Part shown: one piece after another, positions 16,830-25,611 of the stretch
Numbering within the stretch: the first letter of the stretch is position 1
Layout of the letters: each line of letters starts with the position of its first letter
Assembly (NCBI GenBank): GCA_018971775.1
Contig: JAGXAB010000064.1
Span: 1-36,850 of the forward strand
From: Cyanobacteria bacterium REEB67
GTDB lineage: Bacteria; Cyanobacteriota; Vampirovibrionia; Obscuribacterales; Obscuribacteraceae
DNA: 36,850 nucleotides
Direction: 5' to 3'
Notes under the pieces: generated by a model
What the model was told of the DNA's origin: nothing
Seen by the model: the letters and a program-made list of their open reading frames with translations, nothing else
Databases searched by the model: none
Position numbers and translations under genes: made by a program

Positions 16830-18086
16830 ATGCAGCAACTATGTCTTCACCGTCCTGGCTGGGCTCGCCGCGCCGGCGTTTCGGCGGTTGCCTGCCTGCT
16901 TGCCGCGATTTTGAGTTTGAGCCGTGCCAGTGCTCAAGAAGACAGCGATGAAGTCGTGACTGCAAAGTCTCCGGTCCTTGTCCGCGAAAAAACAGTCGAC
17001 ACCATTCCCAGTCAAAAAGTTATTGGCCAGCCCGAACTGGTCGCTTCTTTCAACGAAGCTATGCCCACGGGTGTGACTGTCAGCGCCAGTGGGCGCATCT
17101 TTGTCAATTTCCCTCGCTGGGGCGATAAGGTCGATTACACTGTCGCCGAGCTTGTTGACGGCAAGTGCGTACCCTATCCAAATGCCGAAATAAACAAGCT
17201 CGATTTGAAAAAACTACGCGATCATCTCGTCTCCGTGCAGAGCGTTGTCGTCGATCCGCGCGGCCGTTTCTGGATGCTCGACACCGGCAGTCTGGCCTTC
17301 CAGCCTACGATCATTGGGGCGGCTAAGATGGTTTGTGTAGATCTTAAAACCAACAGGGTCGTGGAGAAAATCGAGTTCCCGCGCGACGTTGTATTGCCCA
17401 CTACTTATTTGAATGACGTACGTTTCGACCTTAGGCGCGGTAAGGGCGGAATGGCTTTTATTACCGATTCTTCCGGCAGCGGTCCTAACGGCATTATTGT
17501 GGTCGATCTGGCCAGGAAGAAAAGCTGGCGACGATTGAATGACCACGCCTCCACCCGTCCGATGCCTGGATTTGTGCCGATCATCGAGGGACAACCGCTC
17601 GTTTTTGTTAACGATAAGGGCCAGAGGCAATCACTCAAGGTCGGCGCCGATGGTATCGCTATTGGTGCCGACGGCAAAAATCTCTACTATTGTCCGCTTT
17701 CCAGCCGCAAATTATTTTCTGTCAGCGTCGATGCCCTCTGCGACCAGAAGTTGAGCGATGTCGAAGTCGGTGAAACAGTACGAGAAGTAATTGAGAAAGG
17801 CGCCTCGGACGGACTGGAAAGCGATTCGCTCGGTCGCATCTATGCCACCGACTACGAACACAATGCCATTCAGCGCCTCTCGCCCGGCGGCGGGCAGGAG
17901 ACAATAGTCTGTGACCCACGGCTGCTCTGGCCCGATACGCTCAGTCTTGCCGCCGACGGTTACTTATATTTCACGACCAATCAAATCCATCGCCAGGCGA
18001 CCTTCCAGGGCGGTGTCGACAGGCGTCAGAAACCTTACGCGCTTTTCCGTGTCAAAGTGGATGCGCAGCCGGTCCTTCTTAAGTAA
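16830..18086 (+). CDS. Secreted yellow/major royal jelly protein family (MRJP) beta-propeller
   Basis: Exported protein of 418 residues with a signal peptide (VSAVACLLAAILSLSRASAQ, cleavage after ASA). The body matches bacterial members of the MRJP/yellow family, six-bladed propellers related in shape to SMP-30/gluconolactonase. Seen marks: MPTGVTVSASGRIFVNFPRW, VPYPNAEINK, SVQSVVVDPRGRFWMLDTG, TYLNDVRFD, AFITDSSGSGPNGIIVVDL, SDGLESDSLGRIYATDYEHN. Annotation pipelines often label such proteins L-dopachrome tautomerase-related, but no activity can be read from sequence. It probably acts in the periplasm or outside. The ATG follows AAAGGATTGTC, an acceptable ribosome site. It stands alone between divergent and convergent neighbours. 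Confidence 0.88.
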   Translation: MQQLCLHRPGWARRAGVSAVACLLAAILSLSRASAQEDSDEVVTAKSPVLVREKTVDTIPSQKVIGQPELVASFNEAMPTGVTVSASGRIFVNFPRWGDKVDYTVAELVDGKCVPYPNAEINKLDLKKLRDHLVSVQSVVVDPRGRFWMLDTGSLAFQPTIIGAAKMVCVDLKTNRVVEKIEFPRDVVLPTTYLNDVRFDLRRGKGGMAFITDSSGSGPNGIIVVDLARKKSWRRLNDHASTRPMPGFVPIIEGQPLVFVNDKGQRQSLKVGADGIAIGADGKNLYYCPLSSRKLFSVSVDALCDQKLSDVEVGETVREVIEKGASDGLESDSLGRIYATDYEHNAIQRLSPGGGQETIVCDPRLLWPDTLSLAADGYLYFTTNQIHRQATFQGGVDRRQKPYALFRVKVDAQPVLLK

Positions 18087-18116
18087 GTCGCTGTAGCCGG
18101 CTAACTGGCAATAGCC

Positions 18117-18812
18117 TTACTGGCCGAACCAGGTATTGTGATGTTCTTGCGAGCCGGGCTTGGCGTTCGGATTGTAGGCACCGTCGGCGTCACGTACGGT
18201 CTGCGGCAGATCACTGGAAAGCGAGGCATCGATGCCTTTGTCTTCGTTCAGGCCGACCGGGAAGCCCATGAAATTGAGGGTGCTCACAAAGGGCTGGGCC
18301 ACGGCGCCAAGGATGGGATGGGCATGATATTTTTTCTGCTTTTTAGGCGGATTTTGTTGACCGGCGCTGGCCACCTGGCCATTGGCCTCAGCCTGGGCTC
18401 TTTCGCGCGCTTTTTCCTGAGCGCGGGCATCGGCGCGGTTATTGACACTTTCCGGCATCTGCATCAAATTGTCCGCAGGAATGCTCGCTTCTTCCATCTG
18501 GGTCGCGCTGATATCGGGCCCAGAATTGAGAAATTGTTTGAGATTGCTGCCGTCGATTGTGCCGCCGGGGGCTACGTAACGGCCGTCGGTGGTCTGAATG
18601 GCCGCTCTTTGATAAACGGCCGAGGGCTGCGCCGGTTGAGCCTGGGCCGGCGCTTGAGGCTGCCCGGCGCCCTGCGGTGCCGGTTTGTGATTTTGATCGT
18701 CGTACTGGCCCTGCACCGGGTCTGGCGCCTGGGCCTGAGCTGGGCTGGCACTGAATGTAGCCGCTGCCAGCATTGTCAGTACGCCTGCTTGGGCGAAACG
18801 ATTCGAAATCAC
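18117..18812 (-). CDS. Secreted Gln/Ala/Pro-rich hypothetical protein
   Basis: Not recognised. It has 231 residues with a signal peptide (GVLTMLAAATFSASPAQAQA) and then a low-complexity Pro/Gln/Ala segment (about 30-65). A short ordered part follows (YQRAAIQTTDGRYVAPGGTIDGSNLKQFL). Next comes a charged, probably coiled stretch (NNRADARAQEKARERAQAEA) and a C-terminal segment with KKQKKYHAHPILGAVAQPFV. The start is GTG, with AGAGG 7 bases before it. It is divergent from the VWA gene and convergent with the MRJP-like gene. Probably an envelope or extracellular protein; function unknown. Confidence 0.75.
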   Translation of the reverse strand: MISNRFAQAGVLTMLAAATFSASPAQAQAPDPVQGQYDDQNHKPAPQGAGQPQAPAQAQPAQPSAVYQRAAIQTTDGRYVAPGGTIDGSNLKQFLNSGPDISATQMEEASIPADNLMQMPESVNNRADARAQEKARERAQAEANGQVASAGQQNPPKKQKKYHAHPILGAVAQPFVSTLNFMGFPVGLNEDKGIDASLSSDLPQTVRDADGAYNPNAKPGSQEHHNTWFGQ

Positions 18813-18994
18813 AACTTTACCTCTGAAAAAATCGCGTATATATAGAACTTGTTGGTTTTACCATAAAAGTGCTCAAACTCCCAGGAGACCTGGCTAAGAT
18901 CTGCTTGGCAGGTAAATAATAGGGCGGGAACCTTCCCCGGGAGAGGTCGTCTTTTGGCAGCATACAGGGCATGGCTGACGGAGCTTCTAAATAA

Positions 18995-20323
18995 ATGAAA
19001 TCGTCAATCCTAGAAAGGATACAAGCGCTCCGGAAATCTGTTGTCCTGACAGGCCTGGCCGTAATGATTAGTGGAACAATCCCTACTTTTGCCTTTGCGC
19101 AGTCCAATCAATCCACCAATCCTTATGACTCCGCGTCAATGCCATCGCAGGCCAGACTGAACGGCTCTGTCACACAGAGTACAAGTAATGGAAATGGCAG
19201 CATGCGCATGACGCGGAGTCAATCGGCTGATACTGCCGGAAGCAACCAGACCTCCGATTCGCAAGGGTCACTTTTTTCCAGTTCGGCACTTTCGAGTTTC
19301 GGCTCCAGTCCGTCTCCTGCTGCGCCCAACGTGCAAAGCTCTCAATCAGGCAACATGAGCGGCATCGTCAATCAATCGGCTGCCATCGATGGTAGCAATA
19401 ATGGTGCCTCATCTTCTTATAGTGGTACCGCAGGCAGTGCTGGCTCCTCGCCCCTGGCCGGCGGTAGCCAGTTTGATTTTGGCAAGGCTCTCAGTCTTGG
19501 CACAACGATGTTCAATGGTTTGAATAGATTGATGAATGACAACAGGACACCAGCCGGCAGTGTTTTTAGCGGCTCCTCGCAGATGTCGGGTGGCTTGCTC
19601 AATCGCTCTACGATTACCAATGCCGGTACATCACTATTAAATGGCTCGGCCGGACAGTTTTTTAAAATCGCCAAACCGCTCACCCGGAATGAAATAAATC
19701 TTCTCTCCAATTACGACGTCGCTATTGTCATCGACAAATCGGGCTCCATGCAGTCTCAGGACTGTCCTGGCGGTCTCAGTCGCTGGGATTTTTGCCGGGA
19801 ACAATTGCTCAATTTGACCAGTCAGGTAAATACAGCGTTCCGCTCCGGAATCACCGTTGCGTTGTTTTCATCCGAATATCACATTTTCAACAATGTAAGC
19901 TTTTCAATGGTACCGGAAATATTTGCCACGAATTCTCCAGATGGTGGCACGTATCTGGCCAGACCGATGAGAGATATCTTCTTCAATTTCTTCAATACGC
20001 GCGACCGCAACATGATCACTCATACGCCAACCAGACCCCTTCTCATCGAAGTTGTCACCGATGGCGAACCAAGCGATAAAGAAGCGTTGATTCAGGTCAT
20101 ATGCGATGCGACGCAAAAGATGACATCACCCCATGAGGTTTCTATCCAGTTCTTGCAAATCGGCCATGAGTTTGGCGGCAGTCGTGTATTAAATGAATTA
20201 GATAATCGATTAGTTGGTGAAGATGGGGCACAATACGACATAGTCAACGTCGAACCATTTAATCAAGTAATTAGTGAAGGTCTGGCCCGCTCGATGGTGG
20301 CCGTAGCGACCAATCACCCATAA
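18995..20323 (+). CDS. Secreted VWA-domain protein with long Ser/Asn-rich linker
   Basis: Exported protein of 442 residues: a signal peptide (VVLTGLAVMISGTIPTFAFAQ), then about 200 residues rich in Ser, Asn, Gly and Gln, then a von Willebrand factor A domain from about residue 235. The metal-ion adhesion site is intact: DKSGSM (D247, S249, S251), GGTYLARP (threonine about 315) and VTDGEPSD (aspartate about 354). VWA domains with an intact site bind ligands through a divalent metal. The low-complexity linker suggests display at the cell surface or in the periplasm. GGAG lies about 12 bases before the ATG and a strong terminator follows. No MoxR-type ATPase gene is adjacent, which argues against a chaperone-type VWA system. 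Confidence 0.88.
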   Translation: MKSSILERIQALRKSVVLTGLAVMISGTIPTFAFAQSNQSTNPYDSASMPSQARLNGSVTQSTSNGNGSMRMTRSQSADTAGSNQTSDSQGSLFSSSALSSFGSSPSPAAPNVQSSQSGNMSGIVNQSAAIDGSNNGASSSYSGTAGSAGSSPLAGGSQFDFGKALSLGTTMFNGLNRLMNDNRTPAGSVFSGSSQMSGGLLNRSTITNAGTSLLNGSAGQFFKIAKPLTRNEINLLSNYDVAIVIDKSGSMQSQDCPGGLSRWDFCREQLLNLTSQVNTAFRSGITVALFSSEYHIFNNVSFSMVPEIFATNSPDGGTYLARPMRDIFFNFFNTRDRNMITHTPTRPLLIEVVTDGEPSDKEALIQVICDATQKMTSPHEVSIQFLQIGHEFGGSRVLNELDNRLVGEDGAQYDIVNVEPFNQVISEGLARSMVAVATNHP

Positions 20324-20354
20324 AAAAGTTTTCTCCCCGCTTGACGAAGACACG

Positions 20355-20390
20355 CACAAAGACCTCCGCAAGGGGGTCTTTGTGTTTCTG
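20355..20390 (+). terminator. Rho-independent terminator after the VWA gene
   Basis: CACAAAGACC (20355-20364) and GGTCTTTGTG (20375-20384) form a perfect 10-bp stem around TCCGCAAGGG, followed by TTTCTGGTTTT. It also separates the VWA gene from the convergent glpK. Confidence 0.85.
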
Positions 20391-20440
20391 GTTTTCAATT
20401 TTGGTGTCAGGCTTCAGTGCATTTCGGGTCAGCCCAGCTC

Positions 20441-21922
20441 TCAGCGCAGTGCCTCAGCATGGGCGAAAGCGCCCTTGAGTGCAGCCTGCCAGCCGTGGTA
20501 GTCGGCTTTACGATCGATGAGCGGAAATACCTTCAAATCGCACTGCCAGAGATCGGCGAGCTCTTTTTCGTTTTTGATCAATCCGGCCGTAAGCGCCGCC
20601 ATAGCCGCTACGCCCCATGCCGTCGATTCACTCTGCGACGAGCGTAAAACTGGTATGCCCAGCACATCGGCCTGGAATTGCAACATAAAGGCATTCTTGG
20701 TGGCACCGCCGTCGACGCGCAGTTCACGCATGACGATACCGTTCTTTTTCATATCTTCCAGAACATCGGTAATTTGATAGGCCATCGACTCCAGTGCGGC
20801 ACGGACAAAATGCGCCTTGCCACTGCCCCTGGTGAGGCCGACGATCGTGCCGCGTACATCGCTATTCCACCAGGGCGAACCAAGACCGACCAGAGCCGGC
20901 ACAAAATATACGCCCTCGTTAGAATCGATAGACCCTGCCAGCTGCTCTGTTTCGCCGCTCGACTCGATGATGCCCAGGCCGTCGCGCAGCCATTGAACGG
21001 CCGCTCCGGCAACAAAGATCGCTCCTTCGAAGGCGTATGTCGGCTTTTTACCGTCGAGCTGCCAGGCCACCGTGGTGAGAAGGCCGGAGGTCAGTTTCGC
21101 CCTTTCACCCATGTTGGCTAATAAAAATCCGCCAGTCCCATAGGTGCATTTCGCCATCCCTTCTTGCAGGCAGCACTGCCCAAAAAGAGCCGCCTGTTGA
21201 TCGCCGAGCACGGCCAGAATCGGTGCCTCGAATCCAACCAGCTCCGCCTTTGTATTGCCAAAATTAGCATTGGACGGCAGGACTTTGGGCAACATCGAAG
21301 CGGGCACGCCGATGCGACGCAGCAATTCTTCGTCGAATCTCATCGTGTGGATGTTAAACAACATCGTCCGCGACGCGTTACTGCCTTCGGTGGCGTGCGT
21401 CGCTTCTCTGGTCAGGTTCCAGATCAGCCAGGTGTCGATTGTGCCAAAGAGAAGTTTCCCGGCCTCGGCTTTTTCCTTTGCCCCCGGCACATTGTCGAGG
21501 ATCCAGCGCACTTTCGGCCCGGAAAAATAAGCATCAGGAACGAGTCCGGTTTTGGAGCGAATCATCTCGGTATCGTCGCGCAGTTGATCGGCGAAGGCTT
21601 GAGTGCGGCGGCATTGCCAGACGATGGCATGATAGACCGGTTTGCCCGTTTCGCGATCCCAGACCACAGTTGTTTCGCGCTGATTGGTAATCGAAACGCA
21701 GGCAATATCGGCCGCATCGATTTTGGCGTCTTTGATGGCCAGTTTGATGCAGTCGATCTGCGTCGACAAGATTTCTTCGGCGTCGTGCTCCACCCAGCTT
21801 GGTTTGGGGAAATATTGCTTGAACTCCTTCTGGCCGACCCCGAGCGATTTGCCGCTTTTGTCGAAGACAATGGCCCGGCAACTCGTCGTACCCTGGTCGA
21901 TGCTCAAAATGTATTGCTTCAT
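20441..21922 (-). CDS. glpK: Glycerol kinase
   Basis: Phosphorylates glycerol to sn-glycerol 3-phosphate for lipid synthesis or catabolism. FGGY-kinase fold: N-terminal ATP and substrate residues in LSIDQGTTSCRAIVFD, SWVEHDAEEI, ITNQRETTVVWDRETGKP (glycerol-binding Arg-Glu) and VWQCRRT. The C-terminal half has GDQQAALFGQ, CTYGTGGFLLANMG and RVDGGATKNAFMLQFQADVLG. The open frame extends upstream to 21982, but ATG 21922, with GGGA before it, gives the family start MKQYILSIDQGTTS and a normal length of 493. No glpF or glpD gene is adjacent, so uptake and oxidation functions must lie elsewhere. Confidence 0.96.
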   Translation of the reverse strand: MKQYILSIDQGTTSCRAIVFDKSGKSLGVGQKEFKQYFPKPSWVEHDAEEILSTQIDCIKLAIKDAKIDAADIACVSITNQRETTVVWDRETGKPVYHAIVWQCRRTQAFADQLRDDTEMIRSKTGLVPDAYFSGPKVRWILDNVPGAKEKAEAGKLLFGTIDTWLIWNLTREATHATEGSNASRTMLFNIHTMRFDEELLRRIGVPASMLPKVLPSNANFGNTKAELVGFEAPILAVLGDQQAALFGQCCLQEGMAKCTYGTGGFLLANMGERAKLTSGLLTTVAWQLDGKKPTYAFEGAIFVAGAAVQWLRDGLGIIESSGETEQLAGSIDSNEGVYFVPALVGLGSPWWNSDVRGTIVGLTRGSGKAHFVRAALESMAYQITDVLEDMKKNGIVMRELRVDGGATKNAFMLQFQADVLGIPVLRSSQSESTAWGVAAMAALTAGLIKNEKELADLWQCDLKVFPLIDRKADYHGWQAALKGAFAHAEALR

Positions 21923-22044
21923 CTTGTCAATTCCCTTGTCTTGTTTTCTAACCCCTTTGGTAACTATGCTGGTTCTTTGCAAAAGTCGGCGGCCGGGGGC
22001 TATGATCTTAGTACGTAGATTACTGAGCGGTGAGGCAATTTAAT

Positions 22045-22302
22045 ATGATTCCACCTGATACGAGCGGAATATTGCCGGACAATCAATTGCCAAATACTTG
22101 CGGTGTTTGTGGGAAGCCGCTAGAGGGCATCCTCGGCCTTGCCCTGCCCATGCCCGAAGGGTTACCCCTTGGTAAATCTCATAAATGCAAGACCTGTGGA
22201 AAACTGATTTGCAGCAAGCATTTTAGTGCTTCGCGTAGTCTTTGTGTGCGCTGCGAAACTGGTCGCGATTCCTGGTGTAAGACACCTGACATGCCCGAGT
22301 AA
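22045..22302 (+). CDS. Small zinc-ribbon / treble-clef protein
   Basis: Cytoplasmic protein of 85 residues with three Cys-x2-Cys knuckles: CGVCGK, CKTCGK (followed by LICSKHF) and CVRC. The arrangement resembles a FYVE/RING-like treble clef, with eight or more potential ligands counting C and H in ICSKHF. ATG 22045 has GAGG 9 bases upstream; an in-frame GTG at 22030 is less likely. It ends 17 bases before the RDD-SAF frame, so the two may form an operon. They could also be parts of one zinc-ribbon/RDD gene, an arrangement seen in some RDD proteins. The specific role is unknown. Confidence 0.75.
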   Translation: MIPPDTSGILPDNQLPNTCGVCGKPLEGILGLALPMPEGLPLGKSHKCKTCGKLICSKHFSASRSLCVRCETGRDSWCKTPDMPE

Positions 22303-22319
22303 AAGGACAGGTCAGTTAA

Positions 22320-23870
22320 ATAGAACCGCCGCGTAAAAAGATCAAAGAGGGCTGGCAGGTCGTCAAAAAGACGGCCACCAATAAGGAGACTTACGCTGGT
22401 TTTGCCCGGCGCACGGCGGCGACAGTAATAGATTGGTTCTGGTTGAACGCCATCATTTTGCTATTGCTGATGCCACCGCTGGTTATTGTCAGTCTTTATT
22501 TCATGTGCGGCTGGTTGCCGGAATTTCTCGGTCCAGACCCGGCTCCGGCGCTGGTCTGGATGGCTGGTCTATGTGGTGTCGTCGGACCGGTCATTTTAAA
22601 TTGGCTCTATTATGCAGGCTTCGAGTCTTCGCGTTTTGCCGCCACACCGGGCAAAATTTTGCTCGGTTTAAAAGTAACCGACGTCAACGGCCAACCGTTC
22701 TCGTTCTGGAGTTGCTCGCAAAAGCAAGCGATGACGATGGCCCTTTTTGGAGTGCCGATATTTCTCAATGGAGCCGTCTCTTTTATCTGCGCCCGGGCCA
22801 ACCTCAAGGGCATGGAGATTTATCTCTACGTGACGGCCTCGGCCGTCTTTCTCATACCCTTGATCGGCTATCTAATGGCTCTATTTGATAAAAAACATCA
22901 GACCGTCTACGATAAAATGGTGGCGCGCATAGTATCAGTGGATCCACCTGAAGCAGAGGGCGACGGTCAATCTATGCCATTTTTCAAGCGTCTGCCGGGC
23001 AAAATTCTTCTGGCCATTATTCCTGTGATGATTGTTGCCCTCAGTACCAGCATCGGTACTCTTTTGCATCGTCCGGAAGTCAATCCGCTCATTCGCGAAG
23101 CGATTGAAACGCCTGAAAAATGGCAGCAGCTCGGGGTATCGAGAGTACAGCGCAAAGTAATAGTCGAGCAAACTGTCAAGGCCGGTCACGTGATTACCGC
23201 TGATGATGTCAGCGAGGTGCGTGTCCCTTCTACCGACATCGGACCCGACCAAGTGGTGTGCACCGACCTGGTCGTCGGCAAAAAGCCGATTGTCACGCTC
23301 AAGCCCGGTGATTTCATGAGTCTGCGCGACTTGCCTTATGCCAGGGCACAAGAAGCGCGGCAGCAGATTTTTGCCGAAGCGGCTCGCAGCGGCACGGTCG
23401 GTCTTTGCCCCCACGCCAAAAATCGTTCCACGGCTAAGCTCGATGAATTTCGTGTCGTCAAGGCGGTCGATAAAGACGAGCTGTTTCGCGATGATCACTT
23501 TGTCCTCTCGAAGCTAATCGATAAGCCAACTGCGGTTAAAATGATTCTGCCCCTCGCTGCCATCGAGGGTAATACCAGTAAAGTAAATTACGAATGGGAG
23601 TTTGCCGGCAAGAAATGTCGCAACTTTTGCCGCGTCGGTCAGATGCTGCAAAGGCGTAATATCGCTCCTTCTGGGCGCGTTTACCGGTCTGTCGATAGTA
23701 TCGCCAATAATCAAATCATCGAAGCAAAAGATTTGCGCGAAGAACAAATCGATCCGCTCGCCTGCGCCTATACGATGATAAGCGCAGAGAAGCTGATTAT
23801 CGGTAAACGCGCCAGTAAGGCGATTGCCCGCGGCAAAATCATCAGAGCTAATGATTTGCTCTGGAAATAA
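22320..23870 (+). CDS. RDD-domain membrane protein fused to SAF domains (start codon irregular)
   Basis: The frame opens just after a stop at 22317. Its first 40 codons contain the conserved RDD opening YAGFARRTAATVID with its Arg and Asp, so they must be translated. Yet no ATG, GTG or TTG occurs before TTG 22443. Initiation may use ATA 22320 (after AAGGACAGG), or an ATG may have been lost there. RDD part: helices WLNAIILLLLMPPLVIVSLYF and others, the motif ATPGKILLGLKVTDVNGQPF, and DKKHQTVYDKMV. A single helix (ILLAIIPVMIVALSTSI) leads to a C-terminal part with two SAF-like modules: VKAGHVITADDVSEVRVP.., and IIEAKDLREEQI..IARGKIIRANDLLW. SAF modules occur in FlgA/CpaB envelope-assembly proteins. 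Function unknown. Confidence 0.8.
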   Translation: MEPPRKKIKEGWQVVKKTATNKETYAGFARRTAATVIDWFWLNAIILLLLMPPLVIVSLYFMCGWLPEFLGPDPAPALVWMAGLCGVVGPVILNWLYYAGFESSRFAATPGKILLGLKVTDVNGQPFSFWSCSQKQAMTMALFGVPIFLNGAVSFICARANLKGMEIYLYVTASAVFLIPLIGYLMALFDKKHQTVYDKMVARIVSVDPPEAEGDGQSMPFFKRLPGKILLAIIPVMIVALSTSIGTLLHRPEVNPLIREAIETPEKWQQLGVSRVQRKVIVEQTVKAGHVITADDVSEVRVPSTDIGPDQVVCTDLVVGKKPIVTLKPGDFMSLRDLPYARAQEARQQIFAEAARSGTVGLCPHAKNRSTAKLDEFRVVKAVDKDELFRDDHFVLSKLIDKPTAVKMILPLAAIEGNTSKVNYEWEFAGKKCRNFCRVGQMLQRRNIAPSGRVYRSVDSIANNQIIEAKDLREEQIDPLACAYTMISAEKLIIGKRASKAIARGKIIRANDLLWK

Positions 23871-23886
23871 GCCGGCGATTTATTTA

Positions 23887-24552
23887 TCAGTGACTTTTGT
23901 GTTTGCCCTTTGTTTTGCCCGTTTCATCCGATGGCACGTCTTTTGAGCTGTCGGCGCTGTTGGCGAGCAGGTAATCGCGGTGGAAATCTTTGAGAACGCT
24001 TTCGACTTGCTGATCGATAGTTTCCTTTGCGTTATCGCCGAGGCGTCCGACGCTCTCTTTTGTCCAGACTGAGACCATCAGTTCTTTTTTATTGCGGGAG
24101 ATGCGTGCTTTTTCGACGAGCGCGAGACTGACGCTGTAGGCCGCTCCTTTTGAGCCGCCTTCGTCCGGTATCACTTTTACTTTTAGATACATGAGCGGCG
24201 TGTCGGAGGGACCACATCCAGATGACTTACCGGATTTATCGCTTTTGCCGCCGCAATCCGCTTCGCCTTCTACCATGGTGATATGGCAAGGCGAAAGTCT
24301 CTCGGTGAGAAGCTGCTTGAGGTGTTCTTCGCTTTCACCATGCTCGGTGGCATAAGCATCGAGCTTGCCGACATAAAGCTTGAGGTGCTTGAGACCAGCG
24401 AGAATGAAAGGTTCGTTGAAGCCTTCGCGTTTTGGATTTTCTTTTGTCGGGGCAGCCTGGGCGCTCAGCTGACTTGTAGCATTTAGGGACAGTGCAAAGG
24501 CCAGAGCTAATGAGCCAGCCATCAACGGGCGTAAAGGATTTTGGAACTTCAA
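23887..24552 (-). CDS. Secreted hypothetical protein
   Basis: Not recognised. It has 221 residues with a clear signal peptide (MAGSLALAFALSLNATSQLSAQAA). The mature part starts with helical sequence (FILAGLKHLKLYVGKLDAYA) and has four cysteines around a Gly/Ser/Lys loop (CHITMVEGEADCGGK..SSGCG). A strand-rich centre follows (PLMYLKVKVI, AYSVSLALVEKARI, ELMVSVWTKESVG), then a Lys/His-rich tail (GKTKGKHKSH). The start is TTG with a very good AAGGAG 6 bases before it. It stops 16 bases past the convergent RDD-SAF stop. Probably periplasmic. Confidence 0.75.
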   Translation of the reverse strand: MKFQNPLRPLMAGSLALAFALSLNATSQLSAQAAPTKENPKREGFNEPFILAGLKHLKLYVGKLDAYATEHGESEEHLKQLLTERLSPCHITMVEGEADCGGKSDKSGKSSGCGPSDTPLMYLKVKVIPDEGGSKGAAYSVSLALVEKARISRNKKELMVSVWTKESVGRLGDNAKETIDQQVESVLKDFHRDYLLANSADSSKDVPSDETGKTKGKHKSH

Positions 24553-24579
24553 CTTATTCTCCTTGTGATTTGCTGTATT

Positions 24580-24605
24580 TATTGTGAATTGATATTGTGA
24601 ATTGA
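24580..24605. repeat. 13-bp perfect tandem repeat
   Basis: TATTGTGAATTGA occurs twice with no gap (24580-24592, 24593-24605), upstream of the TTG start of the secreted hypothetical gene and downstream of pcp. It may be a simple slippage duplication or a pair of regulator half-sites. Confidence 0.5.
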
Positions 24606-24621
24606 TCGGGGGGCCTTTTCG

Positions 24622-25449
24622 TCAGCGTCCAGATTTTGCGCCGGCTATTTTGGCTTTTCGCAGTCCGGGATATTCGATATTTTCCTGGGCGATATTGATA
24701 ATGGTTTCAACGATAGCGTCAGACATAAATTCAATCTGTTTTTCTCTCCCGGCTTTGGCCAGGCCTTTCAACGCTTCTGCCACGCCTTTTGGAGTAGATT
24801 TGTGCCTGGCTCTTTTGGCCGTCCTGGCAAATGTTTTTTCGGGCGGCAAATGCACGAATAGCACGCTTTCGATAGCGTGCACATCACGTTTGTAGTTCAG
24901 GGCGCGAAAATAGAGCTCATTGCAAATGAAAGTACCGGCATGATTGGAAACTTCGCTCGGGTAGCCGGCTTTCAGGAGCACCTCCTGTAACTGTGGCAAA
25001 TTTAAGTGACTGCGTAGCAATTGTGGTGCCTTGGGCTCGATTGTCTCTTCCTGGCGCAATTCTTTGTTATTGTCAGGAAGTCGATAATCGCGGAAGTTCA
25101 TGGCGAAGCGCTCCAGGCTGAGCTGTTCGCGGTTAGCTGCCAGCCCGAGCATGACGATAAGCACTGGCCCCTCGGCTTGCTTGACCGCCTCATCCATGGC
25201 CTTTTTGAGGATTTTCCACCCCTTGGCACCGGCCGTCGGCAGGACCTGCTTGCGAATGTGAATCTCTTTTGCGGACCGCGATGGCCCACGGGCTTTGCCT
25301 TTGAGGATGTCAGGAAAAGATTCGACCAGGACCTGGGAGGGATTGTGCTTCTCCCCAGCGAAGGCGTCGAATCCAGTAAGGAGCACCGTTACAGGCTTTG
25401 CCGCCGATTTTTTAGGGGCTTCTTCTGCCGTTTTTTCGTTTTTTGCCAT
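24622..25449 (-). CDS. pcp: Pyroglutamyl peptidase I (pyrrolidone-carboxylate peptidase, C15)
   Basis: Cytoplasmic cysteine peptidase that removes N-terminal pyroglutamate. The catalytic triad is readable: E113 in LERFAMNFRDYRLPDN, C176 in SNHAGTFICNELYF and H200 in FVHLPP, with TVLLTGFDAFAGEKHNPS at the start of the fold. At 275 residues it is longer than the usual 200-220. The extra is a Lys/Ala-rich N-terminal tail of about 18 residues, an insertion, and a Lys-rich C-terminal tail. ATG 25449 has only a weak ribosome site. It lies just upstream of, and divergent from, tRNA-Leu. Confidence 0.92.
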   Translation of the reverse strand: MAKNEKTAEEAPKKSAAKPVTVLLTGFDAFAGEKHNPSQVLVESFPDILKGKARGPSRSAKEIHIRKQVLPTAGAKGWKILKKAMDEAVKQAEGPVLIVMLGLAANREQLSLERFAMNFRDYRLPDNNKELRQEETIEPKAPQLLRSHLNLPQLQEVLLKAGYPSEVSNHAGTFICNELYFRALNYKRDVHAIESVLFVHLPPEKTFARTAKRARHKSTPKGVAEALKGLAKAGREKQIEFMSDAIVETIINIAQENIEYPGLRKAKIAGAKSGR

Positions 25450-25512
25450 AGTCCGTATAGTGTAGAATGTTTTGCACGCTATGGTGATCTCTTATTGATA
25501 TCTCCCACCCGT

Positions 25513-25595
25513 GCCGGAGTGGCGAAATGGCAGACGCAGTTGACTCAAAATCATCCGCCTTCACGGGCGTGTCGGTTCGACTCCGACCTCCGGCA
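25513..25595 (+). tRNA. tRNA-Leu (anticodon CAA)
   Basis: Class II tRNA with a long variable arm. The acceptor arms GCCGGAG and CTCCGGC pair perfectly with discriminator A (25595); CCA is not encoded. T arm GTCGG-TTCGACT-CCGAC is perfect. The anticodon loop CTCAAAA reads CAA (decodes TTG). The anticodon stem GTTGA/TCATC has one U-U mismatch at the second pair. The variable stem CGCC/GGCG confirms leucine. Confidence 0.93.
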
Positions 25596-25611
25596 ATCAT
25601 TGAATCAATAG

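Noticed and set aside
21164..22018. Rightward 284-codon frame opposite glpK
   Set aside because: Shadow of glycerol kinase; no domain or ribosome site.
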